From the NCBI RefSeq assembly GCF_000026145.1, contig NC_009445.1, forward strand, positions 6,168,501 to 6,232,500: a stretch of DNA of 64,000 nt, in the 5' to 3' direction. The notes beneath the pieces are model-generated. The model saw only the letters and a list, made by a program, of their open reading frames with translations. It ran no database searches and was not told the origin of the DNA. Of this stretch, positions 46,786 through 54,048 are shown piece by piece (positions within the stretch are counted from its first letter, which is position 1; each line of letters opens with the position of its first letter). The translations under genes were made by a program, and so were the position numbers. This stretch comes from Bradyrhizobium sp. ORS 278. Its GTDB lineage: Bacteria; Pseudomonadota; Alphaproteobacteria; Rhizobiales; Xanthobacteraceae.

Positions 46786-47007
46786 GTGGTTCCGAACGTG
46801 ACAAATCGTTTAGCAAACGTTACCGCGCGCACGCTCAGCTGCGAAGCGTGCGGAACCGAATTTACCTGCGATCCCCACGGCAGCTGCTGGTGCTTCGACG
46901 AGTCCGTTCGTCTGCCGCTGCCGAAGGCCGGGCAGAGCGGGTTCAACGACTGCCTGTGCGCCAGATGCCTCGCAAAACTCGCCCGCCCATCGGAGGCGAC
47001 CTCGTGA
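46786..47007 (+). CDS. cysteine-rich CWC family protein
   Basis: A 73-residue protein with about seven cysteines (SCEACGTEFTC, GSCWCFDES, DCLCARCL), matching the CWC family and probably binding zinc. The start is GTG at 46786; another GTG at 46798 is possible. Its TGA overlaps the GTG of the HAD gene (GTGA at 47004-47007), indicating coupled translation. Confidence 0.85.
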   Translation: MVPNVTNRLANVTARTLSCEACGTEFTCDPHGSCWCFDESVRLPLPKAGQSGFNDCLCARCLAKLARPSEATS

Positions 47008-47687
47008 CCCGCTGGCATGTGGAGGCTGTCCTGCTCGACATGGACGGCACCCTGCTCGATACCGAGAAGGTCTATCTCGAAGCGTCGATCGCGGCGATGA
47101 AGGCACTCGGCTACACCGAGGGCATCACCGAGCTCTGTCACGCGATGATCGGCATTCCCGGGCCCGACAATGAGCGGACCCTGCGCGATCATTTCGGCGA
47201 CAATTTCCCCCTTGTCGAGGTCAACAGGCTGTTCGCCGCCAAGACCGCCGAGATCCTCCATGCCGGCATGCCGCTGAAGCGCGGAGTCGTCGACCTGCTC
47301 GATGCGATTGACGCAGCCGGTCTGCCGAAAGCTGTCGTCACCTCGTCGTCGCGCCACACGGCCGCAGAGCATCTGCGCCTGGCTGGCATCGATCATCGCT
47401 TCGACGCGGTGCTGACGCGCGACGATGTCAGCCGCGCCAAGCCGCATCCGGATCTCTATCTGCTAGCCGCGGAGCGGCTGCGGACGCGGGCGCCGGCCTG
47501 CGTCGCGATCGAGGATTCCAATCCCGGCGTCGCCGCGGCCCACGCCGCCGGCGCGATCACGCTGATGGTGCCGGACATCGTGCCGCCGACCGATCAGTCG
47601 CGCGAGAAATGCGTCGCCGTGCTGCCCGACCTCGACGCCACGATCACGCTGCTCGCCGAACGTTCGGTGCTTCCGGTCAGGACCTGA
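47004..47687 (+). CDS. HAD-family phosphatase, beta-phosphoglucomutase-like
   Basis: A 227-residue haloacid-dehalogenase-type hydrolase. The nucleophile is Asp12 with Asp14 (LLDMDGTLLDTE), motif II is TSSSR, motif III the Lys in AKPHPDLY, and motif IV IEDSNPGVAAA. The cap is the helical C1 type of phosphoglycolate phosphatases and beta-phosphoglucomutases. The substrate is unknown. The GTG start at 47004 was chosen because GGAGG lies 7 bases upstream and the codon overlaps the preceding stop. Confidence 0.9.
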   Translation: MTRWHVEAVLLDMDGTLLDTEKVYLEASIAAMKALGYTEGITELCHAMIGIPGPDNERTLRDHFGDNFPLVEVNRLFAAKTAEILHAGMPLKRGVVDLLDAIDAAGLPKAVVTSSSRHTAAEHLRLAGIDHRFDAVLTRDDVSRAKPHPDLYLLAAERLRTRAPACVAIEDSNPGVAAAHAAGAITLMVPDIVPPTDQSREKCVAVLPDLDATITLLAERSVLPVRT

Positions 47688-47777
47688 AGCGGCGGCGCCT
47701 TCATTCGCCATTGTCTTCAAAAGCTGCCGAAGCCGGTCACGATCTCTTCACGCCAATGCACGCATCCGGGGGCGCTG

Positions 47778-48482
47778 ATGGATGCATTAACCCGCATGAA
47801 CTACCTTGGGAACGTTCGTGGATGGGTCGGTTTCATGTTGCGATTTATTGGCACCGTGGGCGTGGCATTCGGTGGTGTGAGCTGGGCCGTAAGGGGCTTT
47901 CCGTTGCCGGGCGCGTCGACCTGGTCGGGCCCGATCGAAACGGTGTCGAACCTTGCTGGCGGGTCCGAGACGGTGGCCGTGGTGGCACCGCTGTCCGCGA
48001 CCGTGGACATGTCGTTCGGCGATGCCAGGTCCAGGGAAAAATTCGATCGCAAGGCGTGGCTCGCCAAGCACACCTCGCAGAGCGACAAGAACCCCAAGCT
48101 CGATGCGTTGCGCATGGACGCGCTGCAGGCCGCGACGGCCTACAAGCTCTCGCCTTGCGACAAGACCCAGAAGCAGAACCTCGTCGAGGCGCTCACCGCC
48201 TATACGCGCGCCTATGTCGCGAAGCTGGATTGCAAGCGCAACTTCCTCGGCATCAAGGTCTGCTCCGACAAATCCATGGAGGAGGCGGCGGCCAGCGTCA
48301 GCACGCCGCTCGATGAGCGCGTGAAGGAAGCGCTGTATGCGGCCTTCGACGAGCAGGGAATCACCAAGGCGGACTTCCCGGCCGACATCCGCGAGGACGT
48401 CCCGATGTTCGCCGGGCCCGGTCTGTGGTCGGACGAATCGTCGGTCTGCCGCATCCGGCAGGCCAATCGCGACCGGCGCTGA
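47778..48482 (+). CDS. uncharacterised membrane-anchored or exported protein
   Basis: Up to 234 residues. A hydrophobic segment (WVGFMLRFIGTVGVAFGGVSW) near residues 16-37 would anchor or export it. The mature part is helical with several paired cysteines (LSPCDKTQKQ, KLDCKRNF, IKVCSDK, SSVC). I do not recognise it. It is followed 13 bases later by a second gene of similar nature. ATGs at 47796 or 47835 are alternative starts. Confidence 0.65.
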   Translation: MDALTRMNYLGNVRGWVGFMLRFIGTVGVAFGGVSWAVRGFPLPGASTWSGPIETVSNLAGGSETVAVVAPLSATVDMSFGDARSREKFDRKAWLAKHTSQSDKNPKLDALRMDALQAATAYKLSPCDKTQKQNLVEALTAYTRAYVAKLDCKRNFLGIKVCSDKSMEEAAASVSTPLDERVKEALYAAFDEQGITKADFPADIREDVPMFAGPGLWSDESSVCRIRQANRDRR

Positions 48483-48495
48483 TCGAGAGCGGGCC

Positions 48496-48981
48496 ATGAA
48501 CCGGCTCCTCTTCATCATCGCCGCCATCGTCGTCTGGCAGGTCGCGGGACACGTCTTCCTGAAAGAGGCGCCGCCCCAGGCGAAAGCGTTTCCGCCAGTG
48601 AGCGGCGCGGAGTTCGAGGATCACGAGAAGTACACTCGCGACGCGCGGCAGTCGCAGCGCCAGGGCGCGCTGAAGGCGCTCGACCGCGCCTGGAGCGACC
48701 GCTGCGGCGAGAAGCGCAAGAGCTTCATCAGCAGCGTCGGCCACTACTACTATCACCGGCAGAACCAGAACGAGCGCTATCCCGAGATCTATGGACCGGC
48801 CGGCGCGACCTACATTGCCGGGGTCTGGACCTCGCCCGAGGATCGCCGCATCGACCGCCTCACCCAGGAGGCCTACGTCGCCGGCTACCTCAAGCCGTCC
48901 GATTTCGAAGCCATGTCCAGCCAGGTGGTGGCGACAGTCGTCCGCGGCGAGCAGGTCAGGGGCCGCGGCTGCGCCGGCTGA
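48496..48981 (+). CDS. uncharacterised exported or membrane-anchored protein
   Basis: 161 residues. An N-terminal hydrophobic segment (LLFIIAAIVVWQVAGHVF) is followed by a charged, Tyr-rich region (GHYYYHRQNQNERYPEIYG) and helical end. Two cysteines (DRCGEK and the C-terminal RGCAG) may pair. Close spacing to the upstream gene suggests one operon. It overlaps the convergent TetR gene by 26 bases. Confidence 0.65.
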   Translation: MNRLLFIIAAIVVWQVAGHVFLKEAPPQAKAFPPVSGAEFEDHEKYTRDARQSQRQGALKALDRAWSDRCGEKRKSFISSVGHYYYHRQNQNERYPEIYGPAGATYIAGVWTSPEDRRIDRLTQEAYVAGYLKPSDFEAMSSQVVATVVRGEQVRGRGCAG

Positions 48982-49579
48982 GTGTCTTGCGAGGGAGCGC
49001 CGCCGCGACCAGCGCGCGCGCCGCGTCGCCCGCCGTCGCCATGTAGCTCGCGTCCCGGTGCAGCAGCACGACGGCGAAAGCGCCGTCGAGCAGTAGCAGC
49101 ATCTGCCGCGCAAGCTCGCTTGCGCCTGCGATCCCCTGCTGCTCGAACGTCTGCCGCAACCAGGCCTCGAACTTCTTCTTGTGCGCCGCGCCGATCTTGA
49201 TCGCAGGATGGCCAGGCAGATTGGCGAGCTCGGCGGTGGTGCGCAGGAAACCGCAGCCGCGCCATTTCGGGTGACGTGCGGACACGGCGAGCTGGCTGAA
49301 GATCGCCGCGATCTTGTCCGGCAGGCCGCCCTTCGCCTCGTCGAACCAGCGCTTGAACAGCTCCAGGTTCGGCTGGTCGCGCGCATCAAGATAGGCGGCG
49401 ACGAGATCGTCCTTGCTGCGGAAATGATAGTACAGCGTCTTCTTGGTGATCCCGGCCTTCTCCGCCACCGCATCGACGCTGACCGCGCGGATGCCGTCGG
49501 CATAGAACAGTTTGTTGGCCGCCGCCAGAATACGGCTTCGGGTCGGATCGGAGGAACGGGGCATCACTGCGCTCGACAT
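48956..49579 (-). CDS. TetR-family transcriptional regulator
   Basis: A 207-residue regulator. The N-terminal DNA-binding domain spans residues 10-55 (ILAAANKLFYADGIRAVSVDAVAEKAG, KKTLYYHFRSKDDL). The C-terminal ligand domain includes GCGFLRTTAELANLPGHP. It is divergent from an enoyl-CoA hydratase gene with overlapping inverted repeats between, so it likely represses one or both. The start at 49579 was chosen to leave this operator upstream; the frame is open to 49636. Confidence 0.9.
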   Translation of the reverse strand: MSSAVMPRSSDPTRSRILAAANKLFYADGIRAVSVDAVAEKAGITKKTLYYHFRSKDDLVAAYLDARDQPNLELFKRWFDEAKGGLPDKIAAIFSQLAVSARHPKWRGCGFLRTTAELANLPGHPAIKIGAAHKKKFEAWLRQTFEQQGIAGASELARQMLLLLDGAFAVVLLHRDASYMATAGDAARALVAAALPRKTLSRRSRGP

Positions 49580-49580
49580 G

Positions 49581-49613
49581 GGTATACTGCCCAGTGAATA
49601 TACCTCGGGCAGT
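49581..49613. promoter_or_regulatory. candidate TetR operator
   Basis: Two interleaved inverted repeats lie just upstream of the TetR start: GGTATA (49581) with TATACC (49599), and ACTGCCC (49586) with GGGCAGT (49607). They fall in the 83-base gap between divergent tetR and the hydratase gene. Confidence 0.5.
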
Positions 49614-49662
49614 CCCGCGCCTAGTCTGGCTGGCAAGTCCTTCCAGCCCGCGAGGCGCCGTC

Positions 49663-50445
49663 ATGGCCGATCCCGTCCTGTGTCACGTCTCCGACCGCAT
49701 CGCCCTGCTCACGCTCAACCGGCCCGAGCGGCTGAATGCGCTGAGCTACGCGCTGATCGATGCGCTGATGGAAGCGCTCGACCGCATCGAGACCGATCCC
49801 GGCATCCGGGCCGTGATCCTCACCGGCACAGGCGAGCGCGCCTTTTCGGCCGGCGCCGATATCCATGAGTTCAGCGGCAGCGTCGCCGCGGGCCGCGACG
49901 CCGCGCTGCGCGACTTCGTCCGCCGCGGGCAAACGATGACGGCGCGGCTGGAGGCGTTCCGCAAGCCGGTGATCGCCGCCGTCAATGGCCTCGCCTTCGG
50001 CGGCGGCTGCGAGATCACCGAGGCGGTGCATCTGGCCGTCGCCAGCGATCGCGCGAGCTTCGCAAAACCCGAGATCCGGCTCGGCATGCCGCCGACCTTC
50101 GACGGCACGCAGCGGCTGCCGCGACTGGTCGGTCGAAAGCGCGCGCTCGAATGGCTGCTGACAGGTGATCCGTTCACCTCGCAGCGCGCGCTGGAGATCG
50201 GCCTCGTCAACGCCATCGTGCCGCATGACGAGCTGCTGCCGGCGGCACGCGCACTCGCCCAGCGCATCATCCGCCACGGCCCCGACGCCGTCGCCAGCGT
50301 CATCACCGCGGCCACGCGCGGTCTCAACATGGCCATCGGCGAAGGGCTGCAGGTCGAGAGCGAACAATTCGCGCGGCTGGTCGGCAGCCGCGATCTGGAA
50401 GATGGCCTGACAGCGTGGCGGTCGCGCCGGTCGCCTGCCGCCTAG
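49663..50445 (+). CDS. enoyl-CoA hydratase/isomerase family protein
   Basis: A 260-residue crotonase-fold enzyme that would hydrate enoyl-CoA esters. The oxyanion-hole loop is AFSAGADIHEF, and both catalytic-type glutamates are at Glu117 (GGGCEI) and Glu137 (AKPEIRLG), as in mammalian hydratase. The terminal helices read like the family. No other fatty-acid gene is adjacent. The substrate is unknown. Its last 4 bases overlap the convergent glutathione transferase gene. Confidence 0.9.
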   Translation: MADPVLCHVSDRIALLTLNRPERLNALSYALIDALMEALDRIETDPGIRAVILTGTGERAFSAGADIHEFSGSVAAGRDAALRDFVRRGQTMTARLEAFRKPVIAAVNGLAFGGGCEITEAVHLAVASDRASFAKPEIRLGMPPTFDGTQRLPRLVGRKRALEWLLTGDPFTSQRALEIGLVNAIVPHDELLPAARALAQRIIRHGPDAVASVITAATRGLNMAIGEGLQVESEQFARLVGSRDLEDGLTAWRSRRSPAA

Positions 50446-51137
50446 AGCGCGAAGCCCGGCGACTTGCGCGCCAGCCCATCGAAAGCATCGAGCAGCCGCT
50501 CGCGCCAGGCGTAGACGCTGTCGCTCCCCTCCAGCAGGCGGAACGGGCTGACCACCCGCGCCCATTGGAAGCCGCCGAACACGATGTAGTCGGCATAATT
50601 GGGCGCGTCGCCGCCGATGAAGGGTTGCGTCTTCAAGGTCTGGCGCAGCGGCTCGAGCGAGCGGCGGAAGCCGGTCACGGCCTGGTCGCGCGTCGCCATG
50701 ATGTCCTCGAGGCTCTTGCCGAACCGCGCCTCGCGCGACGCACGGAAATAGGCGGCGTCTTCCGCCGCCAGATTGTTCGGGATATCGGCGATGATCAGCG
50801 GGAAGATGCCGCCGACGATGGCGATGTCGCCCCAGGCGTTCATGAACCGCGCCATCGCACGGCCGCCGGCGCCGCCGAACAGCGACGGCCGGTCCGGATG
50901 ATTGTCTTCCAAATAGTTCGCGATGGCCCAGGAGTCCGCTACGGCGCGGTCGCCGTCGAGCATGACCGGGACCTTCTCCGAGCCGTGCGCCGCGATCGCT
51001 CCCTTCTCGGTGAAGCGCCAGGGGATGGACTCGGCGCTCAGGCCCTTGTGCGCCAGCGCCATCCGCGTGCGCCAGCAAAATGGGCTGAACGGACGCCCCG
51101 CGTCACGCCCGACGAGTTCGAACAGCTTCAACGCCAT
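50442..51137 (-). CDS. glutathione S-transferase family protein
   Basis: A 231-residue protein. The N-terminal thioredoxin-like domain (LFELVGRDAGRPFSPFCWRTRMAL) has SPFCWR at the active-site position, with a cysteine where classic enzymes have Ser or Tyr, and EKVPVMLDGD then DSWAIANYLE as the glutathione site. The all-helical C-terminal domain includes FIGGDAPNYADYIVFG. This resembles beta-etherase-like or omega-type transferases; the substrate is unknown. The ATG at 51137 follows GGAGGATGG. Confidence 0.88.
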   Translation of the reverse strand: MALKLFELVGRDAGRPFSPFCWRTRMALAHKGLSAESIPWRFTEKGAIAAHGSEKVPVMLDGDRAVADSWAIANYLEDNHPDRPSLFGGAGGRAMARFMNAWGDIAIVGGIFPLIIADIPNNLAAEDAAYFRASREARFGKSLEDIMATRDQAVTGFRRSLEPLRQTLKTQPFIGGDAPNYADYIVFGGFQWARVVSPFRLLEGSDSVYAWRERLLDAFDGLARKSPGFAL

Positions 51138-51169
51138 GCCCGGTCCATCCTCCCCTTGACGGACCGGTT

Positions 51170-51403
51170 CTAGCCCAGGACACGGCCGTTGTCGCGCAGC
51201 AGTCGCGCGCCGGCCTCGGTGACGACGATGCAGAGGCCTACCCCGGCGATCTGCTCGCGCGCGACGTAGCCGAGATCGGCGGCATCCTCCCACACCGTCA
51301 GCCGCGGACAGCTGGTGCGCCAGGTCGCGACCACCTCGGCGTGGCTGCGCGGCTCGCGCGCGATCCATTCGACGAAATCCAGCACCAGGGGATCTCCGCT
51401 CAT
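51170..51403 (-). CDS. small protein, possible winged-helix fold
   Basis: A 77-residue protein opening MSGDPLVLDFVEWIAREPRS, with TWRTSCPRLTVWEDAADLGYV and a short beta hairpin (GLCIVVTEAGARLLRD) resembling a winged-helix protein. GAGGGAC precedes the ATG. It lies 7 bases after the TauE gene on the same strand and is probably co-transcribed. Function unknown. Confidence 0.7.
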   Translation of the reverse strand: MSGDPLVLDFVEWIAREPRSHAEVVATWRTSCPRLTVWEDAADLGYVAREQIAGVGLCIVVTEAGARLLRDNGRVLG

Positions 51404-51410
51404 GCGTCCC

Positions 51411-52175
51411 TCATTCCGCTGCGACGGAGCGCTGCGCGAGCAGCAGCAGCCAGCCGCCATAGAGGATGTAGTAGCTCGCGACCGCCGTGATGATGCGGCT
51501 GGCCCAGGTCCGGAACTGCTGCTCACTCATCGCCTCCAGCAGGCGCCTTGCCAGCGTCGTGCCGAGCATCGATGCGGCGATCGCAACAGCTGCGAGCGCG
51601 GGATCGAGGCTCGCCGCCTGGTCGATGATGCCGCCGAAATAGATCAGCTTGGTGAGATGGCTCGCGACCTGGCAGGTCGCCTTGGTCGCGACGATCGAGC
51701 GCCGGTCGAAGCGCGCGCCGAGGAAGAAGGTGTCGAGCAGCGGGCCGGACACGCCGGTCATCAGCATCAGCCCCATGCAGATCATGCCGTAGGTCGCGCC
51801 CTGCCAGACGCTCTCCGGATCGGGCCTGAGCGAAGCCGGCAGCAGCCGCGCCATGAACGGCGTGACGCCGAGCATCAGCAGCGCGACCGGCTTGTCCGGA
51901 ACGTAGCGGATCAGCGACCACAGGCCGAGCGCCAGCGCGCAGCCGATCAGATAGACCGCAACCGGCCGCCAGCGGATGTGCCGGCGCCACAGCACCGCGC
52001 GCCAGCCGTTGGAGGCCATCTGCGTGATCGCGTGCAGCACCATCGCCGCCGGGAGCGGCATGATCGCGAGCAGCACGCCGATCAGGATCAGCCCTCCGGC
52101 CATGCCGAACAGGCCCGACAGGAACGCCGTCGCGACCATCAGCAATCCGAGCGCTGCAATCAGGACGGGCGTCAT
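51411..52175 (-). CDS. TauE/SafE family membrane permease
   Basis: A 254-residue protein with about eight hydrophobic segments. The signature begins FLSGLFGMAGGLILIGVLL and a related half is GVSGPLLDTFFLGARFDRRSIVATKA. Family members are thought to export sulfite, sulfoacetate or similar anions; the substrate here is not known. GAGAGGAGATC precedes the ATG at 52175. A LysR regulator gene is divergent 92 bases away and could control it. Confidence 0.88.
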   Translation of the reverse strand: MTPVLIAALGLLMVATAFLSGLFGMAGGLILIGVLLAIMPLPAAMVLHAITQMASNGWRAVLWRRHIRWRPVAVYLIGCALALGLWSLIRYVPDKPVALLMLGVTPFMARLLPASLRPDPESVWQGATYGMICMGLMLMTGVSGPLLDTFFLGARFDRRSIVATKATCQVASHLTKLIYFGGIIDQAASLDPALAAVAIAASMLGTTLARRLLEAMSEQQFRTWASRIITAVASYYILYGGWLLLLAQRSVAAE

Positions 52176-52267
52176 GGCTGATCTCCTCTCGCGGCCAACA
52201 TCTCGCACTGGCGGCGGCGGCGCAAACCGAGTTATCTTGCCCTCCATCAGTTTTCCTGAGGGCTCGC

Positions 52268-53191
52268 ATGCGGCGACTTCTGTTCCTGAACGGCATCAAG
52301 GCCTTCGAGGCGGCCGCCCGTACCGGCAGCTTCGCCGCCGCCGGAACCGAGCTCAACGTCTCCGCCGCCGCGATCAGCCGGATGGTCAACCTGCTCGAGC
52401 AGCGGCTCGGCGTCGTGCTGTTCGAGCGCAAGGCCAACCGGCTGGCGCTGACCACGGCTGGACGCGCCTATCAGAGCGGACTGACGCCGATCTTCGACGC
52501 CCTGTCGAGCCTGACCGCGCAGATCATGGCACCGTCGTCGATGCGGGTGCTGACGCTCGGCGTCGGCCCGACCTTTGCGATGAAATGGCTGATCCCGCGG
52601 CTCGCCGATTTCAGGAAGGTGGAGCCCGACATCGAGGTCCGCATCACCACGGGCGGCGCGGCGGTGCCGTTCGGCGACGACTGGAGTTGCGGCATCCGGC
52701 TCGGCGACGGCGCCTGGCCGGGCCTCGTGGCCGAACCGCTGTTCGCCGCCGACCTCGTCCCGGTGTGCACGCCGCGGCTGGCAGCGACGCTGAAGCGGCC
52801 GACCGATCTCAAGGGTCCGAGCCTGCTGCGCGTCTCGCATGCGGCCGAGGACTGGCCGCTATGGCTGAAGGCGGCCGGCATCACGCGCGTGACCGCGCGC
52901 GGCACCGAATTCCAGTACTACGGCCATGCATTGCAGGCGGCGATCGACGGCCTCGGCGTCGCGATGGGCATTCGTCCCTACATCGATGACGATCTCGCCG
53001 CAGGACGTCTGGTTGCACCATTCGCGCTGACCGTACCCAAAGGCGAGCGCTGGTATCTGGTCTATCGCAGCTTCCAGGCCGGACAGCGCGATTTCACCGC
53101 CTTCCGGCGCTGGATCATCCGCGCCGCCGCCCAATCCGCCACACGGAACGCGCCCCGCAAGGATACCGTCAAAAAAGACGCGAACGTGTGA
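52268..53191 (+). CDS. LysR-family transcriptional regulator, GcvA-like
   Basis: A 307-residue regulator. The helix-turn-helix lies at residues 8-65 (FLNGIKAFEAAARTGSFAAAG, AISRMVNLLEQRLGVVLFER). The C-terminal co-inducer-binding domain contains VLTLGVGPTFAMKWLIPRLADF and ends RWYLVYRS, as in the GcvA group that controls amino-acid and beta-lactamase genes. GAGGG precedes the ATG at 52268. It is divergent from the TauE/SafE permease gene, the likeliest target. Confidence 0.9.
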   Translation: MRRLLFLNGIKAFEAAARTGSFAAAGTELNVSAAAISRMVNLLEQRLGVVLFERKANRLALTTAGRAYQSGLTPIFDALSSLTAQIMAPSSMRVLTLGVGPTFAMKWLIPRLADFRKVEPDIEVRITTGGAAVPFGDDWSCGIRLGDGAWPGLVAEPLFAADLVPVCTPRLAATLKRPTDLKGPSLLRVSHAAEDWPLWLKAAGITRVTARGTEFQYYGHALQAAIDGLGVAMGIRPYIDDDLAAGRLVAPFALTVPKGERWYLVYRSFQAGQRDFTAFRRWIIRAAAQSATRNAPRKDTVKKDANV

Positions 53192-53256
53192 ACCCGTTCA
53201 CATCTGCCGAGACGTATTCATGCTGTCATTGCCGTTCGGGACATCGGGACTTGGCA

Positions 53257-53469
53257 ATGACGTATTTGTACGAGGACTTCGCCATCGAGCCGTTCGAAGC
53301 AGGAAGGGGCTTGTGGCACGCGCGGATCCGCCGCGCGGACATGACTCCGGTGGTGATCAATGGTGTGTCATTCCCCTCTCTCGAAGTCGGCTTCGCGTGG
53401 TCCGATGCAGACATGGCGATCGCTGACGCCAAGAGCCACATCGATCGGTTCCGCAAACGGTGGAGATAG
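53257..53469 (+). CDS. small hypothetical protein
   Basis: A 70-residue protein opening MTYLYEDFAIEPFEAG, with LWHARIRRADMTPVVI in the middle and a charged C-terminal helix (AKSHIDRFRKRWR). GGGAC lies 8 bases upstream of the ATG. It looks soluble, with a short beta sheet and a helix. I do not recognise a named family. Confidence 0.6.
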   Translation: MTYLYEDFAIEPFEAGRGLWHARIRRADMTPVVINGVSFPSLEVGFAWSDADMAIADAKSHIDRFRKRWR

Positions 53470-53671
53470 TGCGGCTTATTTGCAGCGAAGGGAGGATATT
53501 GCACAACCCCCGGGAAAAGACGGATAGCGCAGCGTGGAACAATCTCCGAGAGTGCGGGCACAGAGAGTCCACTGCAACGCTTGAAATCCAACTCTCCAAA
53601 TAACGCTCCAAGCCGACATTCAAATCGCCAATTCGAAATGCCGAGTGTATTCGTGATGCGGACTGCAATTC

Positions 53672-53854
53672 ATGGCTGAGCCTGCCCTCAAACACCTCAC
53701 CTACTCGGTTCGCACGCGATGCCCGGACTGCGATGCGGAACTGAGCATCCTCAGCGTCATCAATGGTCGCGGCGGCTCGGAATATTGGGCGCTGCAATGC
53801 ATCGCCTGCCACGGCGTTCATCTCGACATTGTCGATCCTCCAACGCGTCACTGA
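53672..53854 (+). CDS. small zinc-ribbon-like protein
   Basis: A 60-residue protein with two CxxC knuckles (TRCPDCDAEL and LQCIACHGVH), the usual pattern of a zinc ribbon. The ribosome-binding site is weak. Function unknown. Confidence 0.55.
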   Translation: MAEPALKHLTYSVRTRCPDCDAELSILSVINGRGGSEYWALQCIACHGVHLDIVDPPTRH

Positions 53855-54048
53855 CATCAATCGTCAGCAGTCGAGCGTGTCGGCGCCCACCGCTCTGCGG
53901 GCGCCCGGTTCCGGCGATCGACCCCAGGCGGTCGCCGGCGAGCTGGAGCGAATGATCCACAGGGGCTGCTGCCACCCTGCTGTCAGCAGTCCGTGGGCAA
54001 AGCGCGTTCACTCTTTCAAGTCGCGGCCATCGGTCCCATATTCGGGCC

